A stretch of 64,000 nt of DNA, from positions 1,364,001 through 1,428,000 of the forward strand of contig JAGTXZ010000020.1 of NCBI GenBank assembly GCA_018398575.1, given 5' to 3'. This DNA is from Ampelomyces quisqualis (Eukaryota > Ascomycota > Dothideomycetes > Pleosporales > Phaeosphaeriaceae). Shown here piece after piece: positions 32,465 through 43,474 of this stretch (its first letter is position 1; every line of letters starts with the position of its first letter). Position numbers and translations under genes: made by a program. The notes beneath the pieces are model-generated. The model worked only from the letters and a program-made list of their open reading frames with translations. It had not been told where the DNA came from and searched no databases.

Positions 32465-34702
32465 ATGAGACCTGCGACGATGAACACGGCCCCCCCACCA
32501 CCTCCGCCTACAAATGGCGCTCCTCCACCGCCGCCACCGCCTGAGGAAGAGCTGGGTCCGACTTTAGTGCAACCCAAAAAAGCAAAGAAAGGTTGGGCAA
32601 CACAGAAGAAGCAACCACCTAGCATCGACGACATTTTGAAAGCGAAGCGCGAAAAGGAAGCTGCTGCTGCGAAGCCAAAATTTCTCACCAAGGCCGAGCG
32701 CGAGCAGATGGCACTTGCGAAGAGGCAGAAGGAGGTTGAGGAAATACAGAAGCGAAGAGAATTCTCTAACGGCAACACAAACGGCGCATCACAAAACGGC
32801 CACTCGTACTCGAATAATAATCACAATGGCCCATCCTCAGTACCTACCGGCCCACGTTCTATGCGCGCGGAGGTGCCTACAGGGCCCTCAACCTCCAGGC
32901 AGCATCAGAAAAACAGGGATAGAGACATGGCGCCGCCGCCAGTGCCAGACAAAAAGTCGTCAAAGCGGCCACTGCCAGAGGATACAGAGGCTGCTTTGAT
33001 TAGGCAAAGGTACATGGGTGCGGAACAGAATCAGTCGACATTTTCGGCAAAGAAGAAAAGGAAGCGAACGACGGAGAAGAAGTTCAACTTCGAGTGGAAC
33101 GAAGAGGAAGACACGAGCTACGACTACAACCCGATCTACCAGCAAAAGGCAGAAGCGGGCTTCTTTGGGCGTGGCAGGCTGGGTGGCTTCACGGAAGATG
33201 TCACTGAGCAGGGTACACAGAAGTTCATTGAGGCTATGATCGAGCGCGATCCCATCACCGGCCGGGAGCGAGCCGAACGCATCCTGGACATGGAGAGGCG
33301 GCGGAAAGAGGAGGGTGGTCGCGCACAACTGGACAAGCACTGGAGCGAAAAGAAACTGGAGCACATGCGCGAGCGCGATTGGCGTATCTTCAAGGAAGAT
33401 TTCAACATTGCTACCAAAGGAGGCGCGATACCAAATCCTATGCGAAACTGGCAGGAATCAGGACTTCCAGACAAAGTCCTGCGCCTGGTCGAGTCTGTGG
33501 GTTATGCCGAGCCATCTGCGGTTCAACGTGCAGCTATACCTATTGCCCTACAATGTCGCGATCTTATCGGTGTCGCCGTTACAGGTTCAGGTAAAACAGC
33601 TTCGTTTGTCCTGCCTTTACTGGTTTACATTTCACGACTGCCTCCTTTGGGACCGACTAACCGTGCCGACGGTCCGTATGCTATTGTCCTGGCGCCGACC
33701 CGTGAGTTGGCGCAACAGATTGAGGTCGAGACACGAAAGTTCGCGGCTCCGATGGGCTTCAACACTGCAGTCATTGTAGGTGGTCACTCCATCGAGGAGC
33801 AGGCGTTCCAGATGCGTGACGGAGCAGAGATTGTCATCGCTACACCTGGTCGACTGGTCGACTGCATTGAAAGACGCATGCTTGTCCTCAGTCAATGTAC
33901 CTATGTCATTATGGACGAAGCAGATCGCATGATTGACATGGGTTTCGAAGAGCCCGTCAACAAAATCCTCGACGCTCTCCCCGTAACCAATGAAAAGCCC
34001 GACAGCGACATGGCCGAAGATCCCAACGCCATGAAGCGCGGCATGTACCGCCAAACCATGATGTACACAGCCACCATGCCCACAGCCGTCGAACGCATTG
34101 CCCGCAGATACCTCCGCCGCCCCGCCATCGTCACAATTGGCAACGTGGGCGAGGCCGTAGAAACCGTCGAACAACGCGTCGAACATGTTCAAGGAGAAGA
34201 AAAGCGCAAGAAGCGCCTCCAAGAAATCCTCAACTCTGGCGAATTCGCCGCTCCCATCATCGTCTTCGTCAACATCAAGCGCAATTGTGACGCCATCGCG
34301 CGAGACATCAAACACATGGGCTTCTCCTCCGTCACTTTGCACGGTTCCAAAACCCAAGAGCAGCGAGAAGCCGCGCTAGCACAACTCCGCGAACACCGCG
34401 TCGACGTGCTCGTCGCTACGGACTTGGCTGGTCGTGGTATCGACATCACGGACGTCAGTCTCGTGGTCAATTTCAACATGGCGACTAGTATTGAGAGTTA
34501 CACGCATCGTATTGGTCGTACAGGTCGTGCGGGTAAGAGCGGTGTGGCGATTACGTTCTGGGGTAATGAGGATGCGGATGTGCTGTATGATCTGAAACAG
34601 ATGTTAGCGAAGAGCCAGATTAGCAAGGTTCCGGAAGATTTGAGGAAGCATGAGGCGGCGCAGCAGAAGGGCGGGAGGAAGGGCGAGAAGAAGTTGACGT
34701 AG
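32465..34702 (+). CDS. PRP28: DEAD-box spliceosomal RNA helicase PRP28
   Basis: ATP-dependent RNA helicase that swaps U1 for U6 at the 5' splice site during spliceosome activation. One exon, 745 residues. The N-terminal 310 residues are polar and include two proline runs (10-15, 20-26) and a Lys-rich segment. Helicase motifs are in order: Q motif region, Walker A AVTGSGKT (371-378), PTRELAQQ, TPGRL, DEAD (484-487), TAT in place of SAT (535-537), RGIDITDV and HRIGRTGR (681-688). The insertion after MIDMGFEEPVNKILDALP (EKPDSDMAEDPNAMK) is typical of Prp28. Start: the frame is open up to 32291 but the first ATG is 32465 (MRPATMNTAP); a second ATG is at 32480. Confidence 0.95.
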   Translation: MRPATMNTAPPPPPPTNGAPPPPPPPEEELGPTLVQPKKAKKGWATQKKQPPSIDDILKAKREKEAAAAKPKFLTKAEREQMALAKRQKEVEEIQKRREFSNGNTNGASQNGHSYSNNNHNGPSSVPTGPRSMRAEVPTGPSTSRQHQKNRDRDMAPPPVPDKKSSKRPLPEDTEAALIRQRYMGAEQNQSTFSAKKKRKRTTEKKFNFEWNEEEDTSYDYNPIYQQKAEAGFFGRGRLGGFTEDVTEQGTQKFIEAMIERDPITGRERAERILDMERRRKEEGGRAQLDKHWSEKKLEHMRERDWRIFKEDFNIATKGGAIPNPMRNWQESGLPDKVLRLVESVGYAEPSAVQRAAIPIALQCRDLIGVAVTGSGKTASFVLPLLVYISRLPPLGPTNRADGPYAIVLAPTRELAQQIEVETRKFAAPMGFNTAVIVGGHSIEEQAFQMRDGAEIVIATPGRLVDCIERRMLVLSQCTYVIMDEADRMIDMGFEEPVNKILDALPVTNEKPDSDMAEDPNAMKRGMYRQTMMYTATMPTAVERIARRYLRRPAIVTIGNVGEAVETVEQRVEHVQGEEKRKKRLQEILNSGEFAAPIIVFVNIKRNCDAIARDIKHMGFSSVTLHGSKTQEQREAALAQLREHRVDVLVATDLAGRGIDITDVSLVVNFNMATSIESYTHRIGRTGRAGKSGVAITFWGNEDADVLYDLKQMLAKSQISKVPEDLRKHEAAQQKGGRKGEKKLT

Positions 34703-35034
34703 GATGTCAAGAAGGGGGTGAGAGGCCGAGGCAGGGGTTTCTGCCAAGAATAACTTTCTTGAGTACAGGATGAGGTTATTACATTCAATATCAGAGCTTA
34801 GTATAACGTACGTATGATCAAGTGAGATCGTGACGTGTGGCATAGACAAGTGCGCCTTCTCTTCTCGATGAGACTCAAAGGTTGCGCCATCCAGTTCCTG
34901 CTATTGCACTGAGATGTCACCACCAACTTTACCTTCGCTAAACGCCAGAGCACACACGTCGCTGGCATCATACACTGTTCATTACATCCTTCCACGGGCA
35001 GCATATCACTCCAGCCTCTCGCTTCAGTCGCATC
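34703..35034. other. Intergenic region
   Basis: 332 bp with the PRP28 3' UTR and the promoter of the next plus-strand gene. No gene is seen. Confidence 0.45.
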
Positions 35035-37125
35035 ATGTCTTCCACTTCTTATCGGAAAACATACTATTTCCACACGGACACATTCATCGACATCGTCCAC
35101 GACATTGAACAAATACCCGAGAGACCCAAACCGCGCTACAGTTCCGTCGCACAAACCATAACAATTGCTCAACTCGACCGCTGGCGAAGGGTGTTTGGAC
35201 TAGATCCCGCCGGGTCCAGGCTTATCATCGCGGACACTCGTGCAGATACCTTCGTCAGGTGCGAGCCGTCGGAAGAGGTGCGCCAAAAATGGCCCTGGAA
35301 GGAGTGCGAGCGACTTGGGTTCGACAAAGAAACCTACGCGTTCTAGCTGGACTGCGTACAGGAATTTGGCTTCAAGAATCCCAACGACGTAGGTGCCCTG
35401 ATGTCAAAGAATTTGGGAGGATGGGAGCTCTTTGTCAAGGACGACGTCGATGACTACGTCTCGCGCCTCAGTTGTGTACCTGATATTAAGAGGAAGAACG
35501 GAATATACCTACACGAAGTGTCCAACAAGGGAGAAAATCCCGCCTCTGTCATCACCCTTCGAACGTGGGAAGCTGCACTCCTTCGAGAGTTTGTACCTCC
35601 GGCCATGCGCCATGGACGCTACATGTACTACACTGGTAGCTGGGGGGGTTTGCCTCTGGCGTGGGCACGAAAGGATCTTTGGGAGCCAGGTGTACAGAAA
35701 GGTGCACTCTCACAGTCTCAGCACAGTGAGAGCACATTTCTTCAACCTCTCCAAGACAAATATCCCATCTGGTATTTCCTCACCGGTCAAATCGCGCGCC
35801 GCGACAAGCTGAAGGCTCTCTGGAAACTCGATGAGAGGCCATTGAAACGTCCCGCATATGTGACGGGCTTGACAGCAATCAATCACATCAACCGTAAAGC
35901 CCCATTCATATCCCCAGGCAAGAACGAAGAAGGATATACGAAGCGATGTGTAGGAGTTGCGTACCTCGTAAAAGACAAACTCGCGGAGACCCGGCTGCGG
36001 TACTTCAAGACAGACCGTTTCAAGGTGGTAAGCTGCGAAATTACATTTCAACCACTCTGCCAGCACGGCAAACGACACAAGGTCAACGGTCTCACATTCG
36101 TTCTTACCGATCTTGCCCTTGAAACAATGGACCAGCCTACCCTTGCCATAGCCGGGCAGTTGCAAGCAACGGACTTTGAACGACGCATTGGCAACCTCGA
36201 TTACGTGAGATCGACCAATCTGTCTATGGAACCGTCACTCGCGTTTGACGGCTCCATAACCCTTGGAGTAGAAGAGGCTACCTTGAAGAGGAGGAATCTG
36301 GAGGATCGAGCTCTCATGGTCTATCCATTTCCTATCATCAAGCAAGGACGTCCATGCAGTGCCCAGGCACACAGAGCACGAATCGAAACGATCCGGCACC
36401 ATGGAACATCCACGTCAAAACTCGCAACTGTGACCAACGCGTTGGACTTGCCAACACCACCAAGCTCAACACCTAATACCCGGAAAACTGGTCCTGTTCC
36501 TGGATCAAGCGACCCACCTAGACACAGCGGGGGCAATCGTCATATCTCACGGTCGGATCTTGCGACTAAAGACTCTATAGCGTGGTGGGCTCAGCCTCTA
36601 GGGATCTCGTTCAAGTCGCATACTGGGGACTCAAGCAGTCGGACGGATCAAGACAGTACGGTCGTGCATATCGAAGAGGTGGGGCTTGAAGACTCATCCA
36701 ATGAAATTGAGGTCAAGACCGACACTGCGGCAAGCGAAGCTGCCTTAGGCACAATGGAGTCGAACTCAAGCACGCCCGAGCCCGAGCCCATGAAACTCAC
36801 TTCAAATATAGCGGCAACAACCACCTCGAACGCGTGCATAGTCGATAAAGTTATTCCAGAGCTGTCAGAAACCGCCTTGTCGGCAGTCGACGCAGGGGAC
36901 TCGAGTTCAACCTTGACTGATACAACAGACGCCAACTCAAACACACTGGTAGCAGGAGAATCAGGTGTGCCCAATTCGACCTTGGAGGATATCTTGAATA
37001 TACTCGTGGACGTCGTACTCTCCTTCTTCCTCCACCGTATACAAGGGGTATTAGATGCGACTATGTCGGAAGCGATTGAGCTTGACGAGTTCGAAGATGA
37101 TGGGATAAATGGGGAAGCTAGGTGA
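35035..37125 (+). CDS. Hypothetical protein, frame interrupted by one TAG
   Basis: I do not recognise a domain. One reading frame runs from ATG 35035 to a TGA at 37125 and is broken only by TAG at 35344-35346. Two explanations fit. First, an 84-nt intron 35278-35361 (GTGCGC...TACAG) removes the stop in phase and gives a protein of about 668 residues. Second, the TAG is a nonsense change, and either the gene is damaged or it starts at ATG 35401 (574 residues). The first 330 residues look globular (WELFVKDDVDDYVSRL, YMYYTGSWGGLPLAWARKDL, YPIWYFLTGQIARRDKL). The next 300 are Ser/Thr-rich and disordered. Near the end IFLNILVDVVLSFF-like hydrophobic residues (LEDILNILVDVVLSFFLHRI) form a possible amphipathic or membrane helix. 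Confidence 0.6.
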
Positions 37126-37736
37126 ATGCGAAAATGGTGTATATATCTGGTAGAGTCGTCTGGATCGATGCAACCGGTCTACTTGCTATTCCCACGTGGT
37201 CTCGCTGTCAGTGAGAATGTACAAGCCATGTTTTTCTCGTCGTCGTAGAGTCGACAAGCCGGGCTCTATCTACTGTCTCGCTGATAGATAGACTGTACAC
37301 TGCTAGCCATTCCCGTATTGAGTAGCTCATTGAACCCGGACCTCTCGCGTAGAGAAGGCAAGTGAGATGGCGGTGTGTTTTACCAGCTGCACAGGAACAT
37401 GACACAGTAGCAGAACCATTCAACCTCACGGTTCGGGACGAATCGAGTCTGCATGGAGGTAATAGGGTTTCTTAGATTCGGCGATGATCCGGCCACTCTC
37501 GATACAGGGCGATTGGGCGAAAAACTGGTCCCTGTGGAACCCGAGTCGCACCAAGAGGCTCAACGGACAAAGCCGACCCATGCGAAAAATTTCGCCTAGG
37601 GTTTCCGTTCTGCTACGTCATGGCGCAAAAAGGGAAGGTTACGAGCGATGGTGGTTGAGATATGTTCGGGCCTGCCCTGCGGCGACAATAACACGAACAT
37701 ACGATTAGCCACATACCGACCAGCAACTCATCAGCC
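37126..37736. other. Intergenic region, promoter of the dehydrogenase gene
   Basis: 611 bp between two plus-strand genes. I checked a tRNA-like string near 37,330-37,360 and rejected it. No gene is seen. Confidence 0.45.
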
Positions 37737-38702
37737 ATGTCGTCAATCACAGCGGTGCGACCGAAGATGCAGTCCTCCGGGATCTCGACACTCAACCTCA
37801 ATACGCCTGCACGCACAGGTATCGAGCGCGCACCAACATCCACAGACCTCAGCAGGCCCATGCCCATCCACCGGTTGGAAGGCAAAGTCGCCATCATCAC
37901 TGGCGGCGGCGGGAAAGTTGGTGTCGAAACCGCAGGGCGACTTCTCGTCGAGGGCGCGAATGTGGCTTTGATCGACATCGATAGGCAATCGCTCGAAGTA
38001 GCCGTACCGATCCTAAAAGCTGCCATCCCCACTGGAGCACCACTGGAAAGTAGATTACTGACCATCGCGGCCGATGGCACGAAGGAGGCGGATGTGGAGG
38101 CGTGCGTGAACAAGACGGTACAGCGATTCGGAAGACTCGATGTTGCGCTCCTCAACGCAGGAGAGCGAGACGACAGTAAATCACTCTTCGACACGACGGA
38201 AGCAGATTTTGAGAAAATCATGCACACAAACGTCACATCAGGTACAATCCCACATGTAACAGTACATGTATAAACACGGCACTGAAACCACAATCAAGCA
38301 TTCCTCGCTCTCAAACACGTCGCCCGCGTCCTCCGCTCCCAAGGTACCGGCGGCTCCATCATCCTGCGCTCCTCCATCGCCGGCCTCCGCGGCTTCCCTG
38401 GCCTCATCTCCTACTCGTCGAGTAAATTCGCGCTGCGCGGCATCGCGCTCACCGCAGCAGATGAGCTGGGCAAATACGATATCCGCGTCAACACGATCCA
38501 CACGTCCATTATCGACTCCGGGCCGGGCTTCAAAGAAGGGTGGAGTACAGAGCGGCTGGCGGAGTTGAAGGGCGAGACGGCGCTGGGGAGATTTGGCGGT
38601 CCGGATGATGTTGCGAGCGTGATTGCGTTTTTGGCGAGTGATGATAGCAAGTTTATGACTGGGGGCCACTTGAAGGTTGATGGGGGGTGTGTAAGCGTTT
38701 GA
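37737..38702 (+). CDS. Short-chain dehydrogenase/reductase (SDR)
   Basis: NAD(P)(H)-dependent oxidoreductase of 302 residues in two exons, 37737-38241 and 38299-38702. The intron is 38242-38298 (GTACAA...AAG) and joins in phase to give NVTSAFLALKHVAR. The cofactor motif is TGGGGKVG (about 55-62), a variant of TGxxxGxG in which the sixth position is Lys. NAG is at 140-142 and the catalytic YSSSK at 207-211, preceded by the RSSIAG serines. Asp80/Asp82 after the second strand (VALIDID) suggest NAD rather than NADP, by family rule. The first 45 residues precede the Rossmann fold and are Ser/Thr-rich. The substrate is unknown. This is the last intact gene before the AT-rich block. Confidence 0.93.
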
Positions 38703-39090
38703 AACTGACAAAGCTAGTTGGGGCTTGGCTTTCTGTTGTCTTCTGTTGCCTTTTGTTTTGAGAGTTTGGAATGGTCATTTGGGTTGGGATATGTTGATGC
38801 ATTGGAGCGCAAGGCTTTAGTCAACGATTCATGGGGTGTCGTGGCTGGTCCCCATGGACTGTTGTCATCAGTATCGTCTGATTGTTCGAAAATATCCCAA
38901 TGATGACGTCACGACGGCCGTCTTTCGTTCCCACTCTCTTCGTTCACATCTCATGGCAGATGCCTCGATGACAGGTTTCGGTAGTCCTCGTTTGCTGTTG
39001 CTGGACTAGCAGGGAGCGGCCCGCCTTTGGTTCATGGTTCGCGGGAGACATTAGACCGCATCCTCATACGAAATATCGCGCACCCCCCTA
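38703..39090. other. Boundary between gene region and AT-rich block
   Basis: 388 bp with the dehydrogenase 3' UTR and ordinary composition. The change to AT-rich, TAG/TAA-rich sequence happens within a few dozen bases around 39,080-39,120. Confidence 0.6.
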
Positions 39091-39724
39091 AGACACTGCT
39101 AAGACTAAATCAGCCAACTATCTTAAGTAAATTTAGCCCTGCACTTACATTAGTTTAGACTTAAAAGTCTTAAATCTGAACTTTTTAAAATCTTTTACTT
39201 TAATAGCATAAGTAAGCCTGTAAATAGGAATTTTTTTAATTTTTTATTATATATGTAGAATCTGCAACATATATAACTAAAATCTCTATTCTAGATTTTA
39301 GATATAGTAAATATTTAGGTATATAGGTAGCTTTAAAAAGCTTTATAATAAAAGCTTATAGAAGTATAAGATACCTTATATAGAGGTATAGAATAACTTC
39401 TTCTATAGTTAGCTATTAATAGAACGTAACTCTACTTCTACTACGCTAAGTAACTTAAAAAGAAAATAATAATTCTTAATAGATTAATTATACGCAAAGA
39501 AGTACTTAAAGCGTAATTAATTAGAATTATAATTCTAATTAAGCTAGATAGATCGCGATCTATTAGGCAAAGCCTATCTTACATATATAATCTATTCTAT
39601 TAGGCCTATAGCCTAATAGCTATATTAGAAATTGCAAAACGCTAAATATTATAATAGGCTACTACCTAGAGATTCTCTTGGTTATAGAAAAACCTTAGGT
39701 CTACTCTAGAAACACTAGAAAGGT

Positions 39725-39795
39725 TCTAGAGCTAGAATACCTAGAAACATCTAGAGCTAGAATACCTAGGCACTTCTAGAGCTAGAACTTCTAAA
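39725..39795. repeat. Short tandem repeat, about 3 x 25 bp
   Basis: TCTAGAGCTAGAA recurs at 39725, 39750 and 39775 with near-identical spacer sequence. It lies in AT-rich DNA between the boundary and the chromovirus. Confidence 0.75.
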
Positions 39796-40169
39796 TATTT
39801 GTAAGGATACTATAGCGTAAAGCTGTTAGCTGTATAGTAATACGCCTGCGCTACTATAACGCTACCTTAGCTTCTATATACGTAGAACGCGTATAGCTAC
39901 TCTAGTGTCTTAATAGTACTATACTAGTATAGACTTAGTATGTTCTAGTTATAAAGATATATGTTTAGTTCTATCTATAAAAGAGTAGTTCTACACTAAA
40001 GCTATAGAATAGAAATAAACTTACTTTTATCTATACTACTATTATTATCTTATAACTTTACTACTATATAAACCTTTTCTAGTTTTAATTTCTTTACTTT
40101 GTAAAAGAATAGTAGCCTAGTTACCTAATAACAATAGATTCAAATCTACTTCTAAGCCTACTAGCTAAC

Positions 40170-40622
40170 TATTATAAACCTCTAATAGAAAACATAGAAC
40201 GTTATAAATAAACAAGGAAACAGGTTGCAAGAGTTAGACCTAGTGTAGGAATATAGCACGCTAAGTATGTTACGTAACCTTCTTATTAGTCTTATTTAGT
40301 ATTACTATTTCTTACAATAAAAAACTATAAGAATCTATAATAATAATTAAGAATAATAAGAACTATAAGAAAGACTAAGTATATAAGAACTATAATAGAC
40401 TTTTATAGATTATTATATTTAACTTATATTACAGACGCTTAAGTTAGTAACTAGCTACTTAACTATTATTACTCTTTTTAGAAAGCTCTAGCCTTTACTA
40501 TCTTAGTAACAATACTCTTTATATCTAAAGTAACTCTATACCTATCTGCAAAAACTAACTTTAGCTGTACTTCTAGTCTATACTAGCATTCTTATTGTTT
40601 GCTACTAGACCTATAGTCTTAA
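40170..40622 (-). repeat. Left arm of a 453-bp inverted repeat
   Basis: The reverse complement of this segment matches 46172-46625 over its whole length with few differences; for example the stretch around 40381-40440 matches about 58 of 60 positions. The segment flanks the chromovirus coding remains on the left, in the orientation opposite to the right copy. A third, partial copy is at 62046-62292. Confidence 0.85.
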
Positions 40623-42626
40623 TACTAACCTATCTAAGAAAAATACTTCTAATAAGAAAATAATATATAGCCTAAGTATACGCTTAGTGTAGCTAAAGTA
40701 ATAGTGCTAAGTGCTTAAAGAATAAGCTTAGATCTAGGGCCTAGAGACAGAAGTATATTAATAAGAGTAGCTAATAGTAAGCAAATATCTCTTCTAGACG
40801 CTAGAATAGCTTTCTAAAGCTCTTAATAAAGCTAACTTACTAACCTCTTTAGTAGAACGCAACTTATTTCTACTAGCGCAACGCCTCTAGCTTAACCTAG
40901 TAATACTACTAGGATAGAGTCTAAAGATTAAGAAAATCTCTGTTTTTAAAAGTAAGAGAATTAGAAAATATTAGAATTTTAAGGTAAGGCTATCTATTGC
41001 TTTTTTATTAGATTTCTTAGCCTTTTAGCTTAAGAGCTAAAAGATTACCTTTACCTTCTAGTACCTATAAACTATATTTTAATAAATATAGATATAGAAG
41101 AAATAGAAAGATAATAGCATAATACTAGCGTAGTATAATATAATATCTTTTCTACTTAATTAGATTAAAAGCCTAGTAAATAGAGAGCTTTAAGTTACTA
41201 TATAGTATTAAAAGGTAGTTTAAAAAGATAGCTAAATAGTTAACAAATTTATAGCCTATTTATTAACGTTAAAAAATTAGGTAAACTTCTCTTATAAGCA
41301 GAAACACTTAGTAATACACTTGTATAGCAAGCTCTTTCTAGAGATTAGAGTAGCCTTCTCTAACTATACTAAGTTCTCTACTACCTACAGAGAACTTATT
41401 AAACGCGCTGTAACGCTAAAACATAACTTATACTATAGTAGTAGTATACTATTACTATACTATTATATATACAGAACGCTTAATATAGGCAAAACTTTAT
41501 AGTTTAAACTTAACGCAATAGCTCTATAACGTTATATTACTAGTACTACAAACTTAAGCCTAAAGCTAACTAATACCTACTACTATTGTAGTAAAATAGG
41601 CTATTAGGCTAGAGAGTATAGATTAAGGCTTAATAGCTTCTCTTTTGTTACTAGCTTAAACGCAATACAAGTAAAAAATAAGAAGGCTTAGTAAAAGTAA
41701 TTTCTTTCTAAAAGGCTAAAGTTTAAATATAAAGAAAGAATTAAATTAAAGGACTTAGAATATTACGTAATAATAACGCTACGTAGCCTATATAAATACA
41801 AATTAACTATAGTACAAAACTTAGTATAATTAATTAAAAAGTTACTTTACTTAAGAACTTTTCTTAGATTAATAGTGTAGCGCTGCTAACTATCTACTTA
41901 CCTAACTTAAGTACTATACCTAGCTTCTACGCTTATTAAGCCTATCTAATAATAAAGAATAACTAGAGTATTACTAAGTCCTTTACTACTATTCTATATA
42001 GAATTACTAATATAGTATAACCTATTATTCTAAGATTACTAAGCCTTAAGAAGAAGCGCGTTATTATTAACTATAAGTTAAGGTAGTAGTGCTATAAGCT
42101 TAATACTAAATTAGTAAGAATTAAAGATACTAAAAACTTTATAGAATTACTCTATAATAAGCTAAGTGTATACGCAGTTCTAGTAAGTAGTATACAATTA
42201 TTTTCTACTAAATACGCCTCTTAGCTACCTAAGCTTAAAGATTTTAAAGACGTTGTAAATAGTAACGCTACTAACGCGCTACTATAGTACTATAGAAGTA
42301 ACTATACTATTAAACTAGAAGAAGAAACTATAGCTTTCTATAGCCTACTTTATAACCTTTTACTAAGAAAGCTAAGTGTACTACGTAACTACTTAGCAAC
42401 AGCGTAGAGCCTAAGCTAGATCTAAGAAAGTATAAGCTCTGTAGAAGCACCTATTCTATTTATACCTAAAAAAGATAGAATATTACGCCTTTACGTAGAT
42501 TATTAAGGCCTTAATAAAGTTACTAAAAAGAATAGACTAGCTCTTCTCTTAATTAGAAAGACTCTTAATTAGCTCTATAGATTAGTAAAGTTTACTAAGC
42601 TTAATCTTAAGAATACGTATTACTAC

Positions 42627-43474
42627 ATTAGGAAAATTTAAAATTAATCTAATTAGCCTAATTACTGCAACCCGCAGCAGCCTAATAGTACTACTGTCTA
42701 CTAGACAATTTGCTAAAGTCGCTCTACTTACTTCTAGTCGCTAGCAACCTAACAGCAACCTAATAGAGTTACTAGATCTAACAGAGTTGCTAATGTTGCT
42801 AATGTTGCCAATTTTACTCACGTGACTGTTTTGCTGTATTTTCATGATTACGTAAGTAACCTAAAAATACAAAATATAAAGTAGAATTCTATCTTTAAAA
42901 TGCACTATTTAAAATTTTTATAGCTGCTCTAGTCATTAAAATATAGCGCCTTAAAGTTGTAATGTTTACTTTTTTTAAAAAAACTCCAAGTACGTTTAAT
43001 ACACTAGATCTGGGCGCCTGCTATATAATAATAATTGATAGAAACGTTGTAAGGTAAAATTAGCAGTTTAGTTACTATTTCTTTAAAAAAAATTATAATA
43101 TATTATCTAATTAAAGTGCTAGAGCTTTAGGGAAAACAAGCCTTAGCAAAGAACATTAAATTCTACAAACTTTACTACTGTGCATCTTAATAACTAGAGC
43201 AGCTATAAAAAAGTAAATAGTGCGTTTTAAAAGAGAAAAGTAAACTTTACATTTAAGATTTTTAGAATAATAACGTAATAGCGCAGGTAGGGCAGGTAGG
43301 GCAAGTAGAGCAGGTAGAGCAGTTTAAGCGTTCTAGGCTAATTAGGTAGCTAGAACAAATAGAGGACTCTAGAGACAAATAAGTACAGTTAAGAACTGTC
43401 TAGTAGCTGTCTAGTTAACTGTTCTAATAGTGTCGCAGATGTTGCCAACTCTAACAACGTTAAATTTTCCTAAT
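42627..43474. mobile_element. Nested 848-bp element with 15-bp terminal inverted repeats
   Basis: This segment interrupts the reverse transcriptase of the chromovirus exactly between the codons that would make AYH and IRI. It begins ATTAGGAAAATTTAA (42627-42641) and ends with the perfect reverse complement (43460-43474). It has no coding sequence, so it is a non-autonomous, MITE-like element. It keeps several TCA, CCA and TGG sites that the host element has lost, so it appears younger or less mutated. It includes a short 9-bp tandem (GGGCAGGTA type, about 43,285-43,325) and an internal inverted repeat. The target duplication is unclear; TA at both ends is possible. Confidence 0.8.
42847..43281. 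repeat. Inverted repeat inside the nested element
   Basis: Imperfect arms at about 42847-42940 and 43197-43281 pair over most of their length (for example TATAGCTGCTCTAGTCATTAA against its reverse complement with one change). About 255 bp lie between them. It could be a second, inner fold-back insertion. Confidence 0.7.

Noticed and set aside
37320..37400. tRNA-like B-box string on the minus strand
   Set aside because: The T-stem does not pair, and no A box or acceptor stem is found at the right distance.
41320..41502. 60-codon plus frame in the chromovirus
   Set aside because: It lies in the gag region of the mutated element and is not an independent gene.
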